Below, one piece after another: positions 51,758 to 58,775 of a DNA stretch of 64,000 nucleotides (within the stretch, counting starts at the first letter, position 1; each line of letters opens with the position of its first letter). Both the position numbers and the translations under genes were made by a program. This DNA comes from Candidatus Sphingomonas phytovorans. GTDB taxonomy: Bacteria; Pseudomonadota; Alphaproteobacteria; Sphingomonadales; Sphingomonadaceae. The stretch spans positions 498,501 through 562,500 of the forward strand of contig CP119314.1 of the NCBI GenBank assembly GCA_029202385.1, in the 5' to 3' direction. The notes under the pieces are model-generated. The model ran no database searches. It was not told where the DNA came from and was given only the letters and a program-made list of their open reading frames with translations.

Positions 51758-52443
51758 TTGTTGAGCGCCTGGCGCAGCTTGCGGCCGAGCGATCCGGCGA
51801 TGACGTCCAGTTCCCCAAGGGTCGCGAAGAGGATCGACTGTACCTTGATCCCGCCCAGTTCGAACACCGTCCGCTCGATCGACCACGCGCCTATCGCCGG
51901 GTCGATCGCGGCGAGCTTCAGATGGATCGCGTCGAGCAGGCGACGCTTCAGCACGATCACCCTGGCCTCTGGCCGGACGCCTTGCATTGACTGGTCCCAG
52001 CCTTCGCGCTCGCCCATCGCCTTCAGCCCTTCGATCATTCGATAGGCCAGCGGCTCGTCGGCCCATTGCATTTTCGCGACCTTCATCTGGCGGCGGCAAA
52101 AGGCCTCAAGCGCCCGTTCCGAAGGATCGTCGATCGCGCAGAGCTGATGCAGCGAAATCCACAGGGCCCGCGCCTTGCGCGCGAAAGGCAGGTCCGCCGG
52201 ACGCGGCCCCGGCTTCTTGGCCTTGGCCGTGAAGCCCCGCGCCTCGAAATGCTTCAGCACGCGGATCAGCTCGGCTTCGGTGCAATGCCCTGCGCTTGAC
52301 TTGCCCGCGACGTCGAGCAGCACGCCCCGGTAAAGATCGTCTTCCAGACCAAGGTCTTTCTTGGCGATATGCACCTTGGCGATGAGAGCGCGGAGAACCG
52401 GGTTTGGCGCGAACGCCGCCGGCTTTGCGGCAGCGCGACTCAC
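51754..52443 (-). CDS. GemA-like early regulatory protein (DUF1018, Mu gp16-like)
   Basis: A 229-residue GemA homologue. The conserved N-terminal region ALIAKVHIAKKDLGLEDDLYRGVLLDVAGKSSAGHCTEAELIRVLKHFEARGF and the ARALWISLHQLCAIDDPSERALEAFCRR segment identify DUF1018. In Mu, GemA modulates host gene expression and DNA topology. Lies between the DnaA-domain gene and late activator in the early operon, as in Mu-like phages. Confidence 0.9.
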   Translation of the reverse strand: MSRAAAKPAAFAPNPVLRALIAKVHIAKKDLGLEDDLYRGVLLDVAGKSSAGHCTEAELIRVLKHFEARGFTAKAKKPGPRPADLPFARKARALWISLHQLCAIDDPSERALEAFCRRQMKVAKMQWADEPLAYRMIEGLKAMGEREGWDQSMQGVRPEARVIVLKRRLLDAIHLKLAAIDPAIGAWSIERTVFELGGIKVQSILFATLGELDVIAGSLGRKLRQALNK

Positions 52444-52901
52444 GACACGGCTCCAGTGAAGAGCGCGGCCATGCGGATAGCGAGGTCACGAAACGCCGCG
52501 TCGGTCTCGCGCAGCTGCTCGCCGCGTCGCACTGCCGCGCCTACCGACGTCGCATCGCGCCCGCCAAGCTTGCGCGCGACCTCGGACTTCGTCCGGCCGA
52601 GCAGCTGGCAAGCGCCCCACGAGAAGGCATCCCGCGCCCTGACGGCGGATGGCTCGCGCGACGACGCGACGATGATCTGGCGCGATACGCCAGTCTCCAG
52701 TTCCACCCATTTCAACAGCTGCTCCATGCGCCGAACGGGCTGGGCCATCGGCTCGCCGGTATCCATGGCGACCGTCACGCGCGAATTGGCGGGCAGCGCC
52801 GCCAATGCGCGAGCCATGCCCTCCATGGCGTCGGAGGACACGTTCAACCCGTGCTGGAGATGCAGCACGCGGCCTTCGCCGAAGCTGATACAGGCGCTCA
52901 T
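52440..52901 (-). CDS. DnaA domain IV-like DNA-binding protein
   Basis: A 153-residue early protein. The C-terminal half ELETGVSRQIIVASSREPSAVRARDAFSWGACQLLGRTKSEVARKLGGRDATSVGAAVRRGEQL resembles domain IV of DnaA (helix-turn-helix with the GGRDxTSVxxAVRR signature; DnaA has GGRDHTTVLHA). No AAA+ domain is present. It might bind DnaA-box-like sites during replicative transposition or compete with host DnaA. Confidence 0.7.
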   Translation of the reverse strand: MSACISFGEGRVLHLQHGLNVSSDAMEGMARALAALPANSRVTVAMDTGEPMAQPVRRMEQLLKWVELETGVSRQIIVASSREPSAVRARDAFSWGACQLLGRTKSEVARKLGGRDATSVGAAVRRGEQLRETDAAFRDLAIRMAALFTGAVS

Positions 52902-52993
52902 GGCAGCACCGCATGGCCGAGAAGGACATTGCCCAGGGCAACGCCGCTGCCGGCACAGACCAGCAGCCAGGTCAGCTTGCAGAGCGCCCTCAT
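52898..52993 (-). CDS. 31-residue hydrophobic micro-protein
   Basis: MRALCKLTWLLVCAGSGVALG... is a 31-codon ORF whose ATG overlaps the upstream stop (ATGA) and whose TGA overlaps the next start (ATGA). The continuous chain of overlaps makes translation likely. It is a single transmembrane-like helix with two Cys residues. Function unknown. Confidence 0.5.
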   Translation of the reverse strand: MRALCKLTWLLVCAGSGVALGNVLLGHAVLP

Positions 52994-53304
52994 GCCACCA
53001 TCTCCGCCGTCAGACGCTCGATCTCGTCGATGAAGTACGCCTCGGGCATCCCGCCGATCAGCCCGCCGTCCGGAGCGAACACGCCGAAGGTGAGATAGCG
53101 GGTGTTCTCGGCGAAGATCGTCCAGGGCATCAGGGTGCTATGCATCCCTTCAGGCTTGGCCGGTTCGGGGCTGGCGTTGATGGTCAGCTTCCAGTCGCCG
53201 CGCTCGCCGACGAAGACGCCCTTGAGCGGCTTGGGATGATCCGGGCCCAGCGCGGCAACGATGAACTCGACGCCGGCCACGAACGCTTGCGCAACGCCGC
53301 TCAT
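52990..53304 (-). CDS. hypothetical early phage protein
   Basis: A 104-residue protein (MSGVAQAFVAGVEFIVAALGPDHPKPLKGVFVGERGDWKLTINASPEP...) directly after MuB, coupled by ATGA. It appears beta-rich with a C-terminal helix EAYFIDEIERLTAEMV. I do not recognise a family. Confidence 0.6.
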   Translation of the reverse strand: MSGVAQAFVAGVEFIVAALGPDHPKPLKGVFVGERGDWKLTINASPEPAKPEGMHSTLMPWTIFAENTRYLTFGVFAPDGGLIGGMPEAYFIDEIERLTAEMVA

Positions 53305-54269
53305 GCCGCCCACCGCAGGACATGGGTTACCCGCGACTTCTTCGCCGCCTCGATATGCTCATATTCGAGCGCCACATCCTGCCCGATCGCGGCGATATGT
53401 GCGCTTTCGAGGATTTGCTGAACCTCGCGCAGCCCGCCGCCGCCGCGCGCGGTGCCGACCTTCACCAGCAGGCTGCGGGAACGCGGATCATCAATCTTCA
53501 CAGCGTCGAGGAACATCTCGACGTCCTGCTCTACGAGATGATCCTGGACTAAGAACCGGGCGGTCCGGCTCATCAGCCGGGCATATTGATGACCTCGGGC
53601 ACCACGGAAGATTTCCTCCAGCCGCTCGTTGCCGAGGAAGCAGATTCCTATCTCGGTTTCGTCGTGCCAGGCGCGAAGTTCCTCGATCGCTTCGAGAAGC
53701 ATATGGTTGGCTTCATCAACGATGAGCAGGCCGCCAGTGCCGCGAATATGCTCCATGATCTGGGCCGACCATTCGGCCTTGCTCCGTCCGACCGGACGGA
53801 GGCGCATCGCCTTCATCACCAGCCGGATCATGTCGATCGTGCGACCGGTCGTTTCGCGGCACGTAATCAGCCAGACGGTCCCGCCCATGCATTTCTTGAA
53901 ATATTCGGCGGCGTAGGTCTTGCTCGATCCCGGACACATCGCGCCGATCGTGATGCGGCCCATCTGAGCGAGGTGCAGCAAGGTCAGCACGTTGTTGGCC
54001 GTCGGCGTCTCCACAAAATCGGGCTTCGCCAACAGGGTATCGGAACGCTGCGCCTGGCTTTCCAGCTTCTGCTTGAAGGCGAAGACCTTCTTCGCGATCG
54101 CCATGGCATCCCCGGTATATTTGCCGGTGCCGAAGGCCTGGAGCGTGCTGGGCGGGATCAGCGACAGGGTGGAGAGCTTGCTCCAGCTCTTGTTGGTGAC
54201 CCTCCGATAGTCGGCTATCCAGAAGATCATGTCATTTACATTGACGGGGATGTCTGTGGGGTCGTTCAT
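53301..54269 (-). CDS. MuB-like AAA+ transposition activator
   Basis: A 322-residue ATPase that selects target DNA and stimulates the transposase. The N-terminus has a HTH-like region (ITNKSWSKLSTLSLIPPSTLQAFGTGKYTGDAMAIAKKV), the Walker A is CPGSSKTYAAEYF (about residue 110; GxxxSKT variant), Walker B GGLLIVDEANHML (about 178), and sensor-like text IGICFLGNER. Adjacent to MuA with one small gene between. Confidence 0.9.
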   Translation of the reverse strand: MNDPTDIPVNVNDMIFWIADYRRVTNKSWSKLSTLSLIPPSTLQAFGTGKYTGDAMAIAKKVFAFKQKLESQAQRSDTLLAKPDFVETPTANNVLTLLHLAQMGRITIGAMCPGSSKTYAAEYFKKCMGGTVWLITCRETTGRTIDMIRLVMKAMRLRPVGRSKAEWSAQIMEHIRGTGGLLIVDEANHMLLEAIEELRAWHDETEIGICFLGNERLEEIFRGARGHQYARLMSRTARFLVQDHLVEQDVEMFLDAVKIDDPRSRSLLVKVGTARGGGGLREVQQILESAHIAAIGQDVALEYEHIEAAKKSRVTHVLRWAA

Positions 54270-54297
54270 TGCTATGGAGCCTTTGCTTGTGAGAGCC

Positions 54298-54328
54298 GGC
54301 CGCGCGCGCCTCGACCGCGCGCGCGGCC
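54298..54328 (-). promoter_or_regulatory. strong hairpin between MuA block and MuB
   Basis: Arms GGCCGCGCGCG (54298-54308) and CGCGCGCGGCC (54318-54328) form a perfect 11-bp GC stem with a 9-nt loop in the 66-bp gap upstream of MuB. No T run follows, so it may be an attenuating or RNA-stability element that sets the MuA:MuB ratio. Confidence 0.5.
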
Positions 54329-54335
54329 TTGGTGT

Positions 54336-54569
54336 TCAAAGATCGATGAACTGGAGGGCAACCTCAGCGTCCCGCTGAACGTCGATGACGTCGGGCCGAA
54401 AATCTTCAGGCACCGAAACGAGCGACAGCGTGCCGCCGTCATTGTAGCCGTCGAGCCCCAGCATCCGGTTATCGACGCCGAAGGGCAGCACCGTGGGATC
54501 GTTCGTGGTGATGACGGCGGCGCGAGCATCGCCCATGTCATCCGAATAAACTGCGAGCCACCTGGGCAT
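54336..54569 (-). CDS. small protein between MuA and MuB
   Basis: A 77-residue acidic protein (MPRWLAVYSDDMGDARAAVITTNDPTVLPFG...). The second ATG (54569) is chosen because AGGAG lies seven bases upstream of it. Not recognised; the VYSDDMGDARAAVITTND text suggests a small alpha/beta fold. Confidence 0.55.
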   Translation of the reverse strand: MPRWLAVYSDDMGDARAAVITTNDPTVLPFGVDNRMLGLDGYNDGGTLSLVSVPEDFRPDVIDVQRDAEVALQFIDL

Positions 54570-54610
54570 CGTCATTCTCCTTCATCAGCCCGGAATGCGC
54601 CGGGCGCGCA

Positions 54611-56575
54611 TCACTTCACGGAGCGCAGCTTCCCGAGGCCTGCGGCCAGATGGCTCATTTGCTGCGCCTGAGCGGCCTGTTGGGCGGTCCTTGGTGCCGT
54701 CTGAGATGTGGTTCTGAGCTGGCGCGCAGTCTGGCCGCGATTGGGCACCAGGCGGGGCACGCCGGGCGCCGGAATGTCGGCGGCTTCGGCGCGCTCGTAG
54801 GTTGCGGCGACATCGGCAGCGTCGAGTATCTGCTCGGCCTTGGCGAGCGCCTTGATCGCCTTCTTGTAATCGGCTTCCTGCCGGCCGCGTCGCTTCGACG
54901 CCTCGACATCACGGAACCCGACTGCTTCGATCACCGGCGCCGTGCAGAGGAATGCGCCTTCGCGGCTATAGACATGGATCGCCGCGTGCAGATCGTCCGG
55001 ATCGAACCGAACCGTGACCTTGTCGCCAGCGACGAACGCCAAATCTTCATGCCAGTAGCGGTTGCCGTGCAGCGTCACGGCACCTGTCTTGCGATCGGCG
55101 GTGACATCGTCGGCAGCGAGCAGCGCCAGGCGCAGCTGTTCCGGCGTGGCCTTGCCGATTGGCGAGACCGCGTAGGATTCGGCGAAGACCTCATCCAGGC
55201 TGCGCAAACCGCGCCCCATCTCGGTTCGCCGACCCGGCTGGGCGTTGTGGGCGGCGATCCCGGCCTCGATTACCTCAAGGAACCGGTCGAGCGGCACAGC
55301 CTTGCTGCCATAATTCTCGGGCTTCGCATCGGGCTTGTTGCCCGTATAGGCGCCCGCGAAATCGGGGTCCTTGGCGATCGTGTCGCAGAAGTCGCGCCAT
55401 GCCCGCTCGATCGGCTTGGATGAGCCGCGATAGGGCAGCGTCCAATGGGTCTTGACGCCGAGCGCGGTCAGAATGCCAAGGGGCTCCTCCTCGCGGATCG
55501 CGAACCGGAAGCGCGAGGTGGCGCCGCCAGTGATCCATTTGCTGGCGAAGGCGCGGCCATTGTCCAGCACGCACTCGGCGGGAATGCCGTAGCGCGCGAA
55601 GAGATGGGCGAAGGCAAGGCGCGTCTCGACCGCGCTTTCCGTCTTGCCAGTCGACCAGGCGAGAATCTTGCGGCTGTAAACGTCCTGGATGCCGATCGTC
55701 ACCGGGCGGGCGATCGTGCCGTCAGGCCATTTTACGAAGACGTCCCAACGATGGCCGTCAATATTGACGACCTCCATGGCGTGCAGGTCCATAACTGTCC
55801 TTTCTTGTGGTGGAAGGGTTTGGCGAAGCGCCTCGGCGCCCTCGCGGCGCAGGATCACCACGCGAGGGTCGATATCTCGGTCGAGTTTGCGCCGAAGCGA
55901 CCGCTCGTGCGGAAGGGCGATGCCGCGTGGCGCCGCGTACTTCTTCAGCACCCGCCGATAGCAGCTGGTGAACGTCGGCTTTTCCGGCCGCAGATAGTCT
56001 GAGACGAGCAGTTGCCAGATATCGTCTGGCACCTCGCCCTCGGCGCCGCCGCCGCGATTCTGGGGCGCGAGATAGGGAAGACGGTCACCAGGCCGGACGC
56101 CCTCGACAAGCCCCATCCAGCCCCACAGCGTCGAGGCACCGACACCGGCATTGGCGGCGACCAGGGGAACAGCCGCCGAGGCATTGATCCCGGATGCGAC
56201 CATCGTCTCGACCTTGGCGATCAACCCGGCGCGATGCTCGGCCTTGGCCCTGGCCTCGTTTTTCAGGCCCTCGTACCAGCTCCACCGTGCGCTGATCGAC
56301 GTCTCGGGCACGTCGCTGACGTCAGCGACGACGGCGACGCCCATTTGCGCCAGGGCGACGCGCGCGGCGGCAGGCAGCACCGACAGGTGGAATTCGATAC
56401 CGCCGCCGCGCGCCCGGCGCGGCCGGGCCAGCGCCTCGCCCTCGGCGCCGATCTGCGACGCCCAGCGCGGCGCCCAGTCCTCGTTGATTTTGCGCTTGGT
56501 GTTCGGCAGTCCCGGCAAGGCCAGTTCGGCCAGTTCGGCTGCGGTAAACCAGATTTTCCCCCCGGCGTGCTTCAC
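54611..56575 (-). CDS. MuA-type DDE transposase
   Basis: The 654-residue transposase that inserts and replicates the phage. The GTG at 56575 is chosen because it overlaps the preceding stop (GTGA) and gives the Mu N-terminal DNA-binding domain (KIWFTAAELAELALPGLPNTKRKINEDWAPRW). The catalytic triad is readable as D273 (VNIDGHRWDVFV), D338 (VLDNGRAFASKW) and E390 (SKPIERAWRDFCDTI), almost the Mu numbering (269/336/392). The beta-barrel Mu C-terminal domain follows (GNRYWHEDLAFVAGDKVTVRFDPDDL), then a Lys/Ala/Gln-rich tail for MuB contact. Confidence 0.95.
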   Translation of the reverse strand: MKHAGGKIWFTAAELAELALPGLPNTKRKINEDWAPRWASQIGAEGEALARPRRARGGGIEFHLSVLPAAARVALAQMGVAVVADVSDVPETSISARWSWYEGLKNEARAKAEHRAGLIAKVETMVASGINASAAVPLVAANAGVGASTLWGWMGLVEGVRPGDRLPYLAPQNRGGGAEGEVPDDIWQLLVSDYLRPEKPTFTSCYRRVLKKYAAPRGIALPHERSLRRKLDRDIDPRVVILRREGAEALRQTLPPQERTVMDLHAMEVVNIDGHRWDVFVKWPDGTIARPVTIGIQDVYSRKILAWSTGKTESAVETRLAFAHLFARYGIPAECVLDNGRAFASKWITGGATSRFRFAIREEEPLGILTALGVKTHWTLPYRGSSKPIERAWRDFCDTIAKDPDFAGAYTGNKPDAKPENYGSKAVPLDRFLEVIEAGIAAHNAQPGRRTEMGRGLRSLDEVFAESYAVSPIGKATPEQLRLALLAADDVTADRKTGAVTLHGNRYWHEDLAFVAGDKVTVRFDPDDLHAAIHVYSREGAFLCTAPVIEAVGFRDVEASKRRGRQEADYKKAIKALAKAEQILDAADVAATYERAEAADIPAPGVPRLVPNRGQTARQLRTTSQTAPRTAQQAAQAQQMSHLAAGLGKLRSVK

Positions 56576-57033
56576 GAGCGACTGTTCCTCTCGATAGGCT
56601 GCGCATGGCTGCGCAATTTCTTGATTTCGGCGTCGAGCCGGTCCCGCTGGGCCTGGAGATGGCCAAGGCGAGCGGCATGGATTTCGTCGCCCCACAGGAT
56701 GCGACCGCCGAGGCGATGGACCGCCTGTTCGATCAGCGAGCAATTCTCGGTGACGGCCATCAGCGCGACCGCGCGACCAAAGCTGATGTTATGGGCCGGG
56801 CTTGCCGGGGAGGCATATTTGTCGAGCATCGACGCCGTCACTTCGGCGCACATCGATGCCGTCACCGCGCCCGCGATCTCGGGTCGCTCGCGGCCATCTT
56901 CCTTGAGGATCAGGCCGACCTCAACGGAAACCCACGCCTCAATGCCCGCATGCGCCCCCGGCCCCGAAAGGGCACGGGTGGACGTAAACAGGTCGATCTG
57001 GCGCGGATCGATCGAGGCGCGGCGCTTGCTCAT
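56572..57033 (-). CDS. hypothetical early protein upstream of MuA
   Basis: A 153-residue protein (MSKRRASIDPRQIDLFTSTRAL...) with a central AVTASMCAEVTASMLDKYASPASPAHNISFGRAVALMAVTENCSLIEQAVHRLGG and a C-terminal coiled coil (HLQAQRDRLDAEIKKLRS). The text resembles a compact helical DNA-associated protein found beside MuA in transposable siphophages, but I cannot name the family. Coupled to MuA by GTGA. Confidence 0.6.
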   Translation of the reverse strand: MSKRRASIDPRQIDLFTSTRALSGPGAHAGIEAWVSVEVGLILKEDGRERPEIAGAVTASMCAEVTASMLDKYASPASPAHNISFGRAVALMAVTENCSLIEQAVHRLGGRILWGDEIHAARLGHLQAQRDRLDAEIKKLRSHAQPIERNSRS

Positions 57034-57311
57034 GCAAGCCCGCCGTCGATGACGCGCAAGCCATTACGAATCCGGCGCACGCCCGCCGCAAGGTCCTGCG
57101 CCGCTGCGAGCCGGGCCGCGACGATCGCGCCCTGCTTGGTCAGGTACGGAAGATGATGGAAGGTGATTCCTGCCGTCGTGGTGACGTCCTGAAGCGTTAC
57201 CAGGCCACGATGCTCAAGACCGCGTTCAGTCCTGGCGTCGATCCCGAACCGCTCGCCGCGAAAGAGGGCGCGCAGGGCTTCCTCCTGCGCAAAGCTGAGC
57301 GGACCGGCCAT
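57030..57311 (-). CDS. hypothetical early phage protein
   Basis: A 93-residue protein starting MAGPLSFAQEEALRALFRGERFGIDARTERGLEHRGLVTLQDVTTTAGITFHHLPYLTKQG; the arrangement looks like a winged helix (RTERGLEHRGLVT... strand pair). Joined by TGATG to the upstream gene. Possible small regulator. Confidence 0.55.
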   Translation of the reverse strand: MAGPLSFAQEEALRALFRGERFGIDARTERGLEHRGLVTLQDVTTTAGITFHHLPYLTKQGAIVAARLAAAQDLAAGVRRIRNGLRVIDGGLA

Positions 57312-57451
57312 CAGCGACGGCACCGGTAGATGTAGCCGAAAGAAATGTGCCAGTCGCCCCAGTGGAGCAGGAACTCGCGCCCCTCGAACTCGTCGTCCAA
57401 ACCGACTTCGTAGGTGAAGGTAGTGACTTTCGGGAGCCAGGCGCGGGACAT
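57311..57451 (-). CDS. 46-residue early protein
   Basis: A small aromatic-rich protein (MSRAWLPKVTTFTYEVGLDD...HWGDWHISFGYIYRCRR). One-base stop/start overlaps on both sides (TGATG) support translation. No family recognised. Confidence 0.5.
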   Translation of the reverse strand: MSRAWLPKVTTFTYEVGLDDEFEGREFLLHWGDWHISFGYIYRCRR

Positions 57452-57801
57452 CAGCGCGCCTCCGTCGGAAGCTGATGCCTGCAACCGACATCGCCCCGCG
57501 TGGCGCAGAGCGGGCAATTCTCCCGGCTTGCCGCGATGGGCCGCGCGTCGGCCGGTCCCGCCGACGTGGCAGCAGGCAAGATCGCCATCGTCCGACCGAG
57601 CAAGGCCAGAGGCGTGTCGGTGCCGCCGATCATCCGGGCGACATTCCGCCGCCGGGCAGTCTCGCGCACGTCGGCGTCGATATCAGCCCGCAACCGCGCG
57701 AGACGGTCGGCCAGATCGATCAGCCGGCCCGCCTGGGCGCCGCTGATCGGCACGCTGGGCAATCGCAGGCTGGGCGGGGCGACACGTGGGGAATCGGTCA
57801 T
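57451..57801 (-). CDS. early protein with C-terminal CxxC...C motif
   Basis: A 116-residue helical protein; RLIDLADRLARLRADIDADVRETARRRNVARM predicts a coiled coil, and the C-terminus CPLCATRGDVGCRH could bind zinc. Its own ATG is 4 bases before the upstream gene's end region. Function unknown. Confidence 0.55.
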   Translation of the reverse strand: MTDSPRVAPPSLRLPSVPISGAQAGRLIDLADRLARLRADIDADVRETARRRNVARMIGGTDTPLALLGRTMAILPAATSAGPADARPIAASRENCPLCATRGDVGCRHQLPTEAR

Positions 57802-57805
57802 GGGG

Positions 57806-58015
57806 TTAGTCCCTCATCATCCAGGGTTGCGGACGCTCGACCGGCTCGAAGGCACGGGGGAGCGAGGCGGCCTCGCGCTTCGCCGCGAGAAGAGCCTGGG
57901 AGGCCAGCCACCGGTCATAGGCGAGGCGCTTGCGGGCCTCGGCCAGCGAGACCCGGTCGGCGATGGCGCGCTGCATCTCAATGCGATGCTGCGCTAGGCG
58001 CTCGGTCGGGCTCAT
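57806..58015 (-). CDS. 69-residue helical early protein
   Basis: A short charged helical protein (MSPTERLAQHRIEMQRAIADRVSLAEARKRLAYDRW...), coupled to the upstream HTH gene by ATGA. No domain recognised. Confidence 0.5.
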   Translation of the reverse strand: MSPTERLAQHRIEMQRAIADRVSLAEARKRLAYDRWLASQALLAAKREAASLPRAFEPVERPQPWMMRD

Positions 58016-58536
58016 GCGGCGATCCTTCCGGCCGCCAGCTCGCGCGCCTGGCGCACCAGTTCGCCATAGGCGTCGGCATCGTCGCTCAGCCGCGTGCGCT
58101 TCGCACTGGCGTGCGCCGCGAAGATGTCCTGACGCAGGTCCCAGGGTAGCGAGCGCCAGTGATCGCGGCACATCAGATGGCCCAGCTTCACCTCGATGTC
58201 GCAGCAATCGACCGCACAGGTCACCGCCCGGCTATTCATCGTTCGCCACGGCCGGCCGGTCAGCGCGCCGACCGTTTCGCCGCGCCGCTCCAGTTCGCTG
58301 CGCAGCACGGACGAGGGCACGGCGCGCAGATCGTCCGTACCCGCCAGTTCCAGGCCGCGCCTGCGCGCGATCGACTTGCGCAAATGCCCCTGGTCGATCA
58401 GCTGCTCGACGCGATTGAACGCCGATGGCGTGCTGATGCGGAAATGCTGCGCGATCTCGGGATAGGTGGGCGCGAAGCCCATCCTCTCGATATGCGAGCG
58501 CACGAAGTCGAGCGTCGCGATCTGGTGCGGCGTCAT
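58012..58536 (-). CDS. LexA-type winged-HTH protein without peptidase domain
   Basis: A 174-residue early protein. The N-terminus MTPHQIATLDFVRSHIERMGFAPTYPEIAQHFRISTPSAFNRVEQLIDQGHLRKSIARRRGLEL is a LexA-type DNA-binding domain, but no S24 peptidase follows; instead there is a CAVDCCDIEVKLGHLMCRDHW Cys/His cluster that may bind zinc. The ATG at 58536 is chosen by its ATGA overlap with the preceding stop; 58548 is also possible. It may modulate phage or SOS promoters. Confidence 0.7.
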   Translation of the reverse strand: MTPHQIATLDFVRSHIERMGFAPTYPEIAQHFRISTPSAFNRVEQLIDQGHLRKSIARRRGLELAGTDDLRAVPSSVLRSELERRGETVGALTGRPWRTMNSRAVTCAVDCCDIEVKLGHLMCRDHWRSLPWDLRQDIFAAHASAKRTRLSDDADAYGELVRQARELAAGRIAA

Positions 58537-58775
58537 GATAGCCACCATGCGAGAAGCGCCCAGGGCGCGGGGATCGAGAGGATCACGGCAAGGATCGCGA
58601 TCCGGTCGCCGATCGTCGTCGTGTCGCGCGGCGAGCGGTTCGCCAGTTCTTCGGGAGTGTAGTCGCCTTCGACCTTGAAGCGGAAGCGATTGGCCGCGCC
58701 GCCCGTGATCACTCTGGCGGCGTAGCGGCGCGCCTCCTCGGCTCGCGCGCCTTCCGGCGTGCATGCTCGCGTCAT
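58533..58775 (-). CDS. 80-residue single-helix membrane protein
   Basis: A small early protein (MTRACTPEGARAEEARRYAARVITGG...) with one C-terminal transmembrane helix (IAILAVILSIPAPWALLAWWL). The ATG overlaps the ParB-MucR stop (ATGA) and its stop overlaps the next start. Orientation suggests an N-in tail-anchored protein. Function unknown. Confidence 0.55.
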   Translation of the reverse strand: MTRACTPEGARAEEARRYAARVITGGAANRFRFKVEGDYTPEELANRSPRDTTTIGDRIAILAVILSIPAPWALLAWWLS

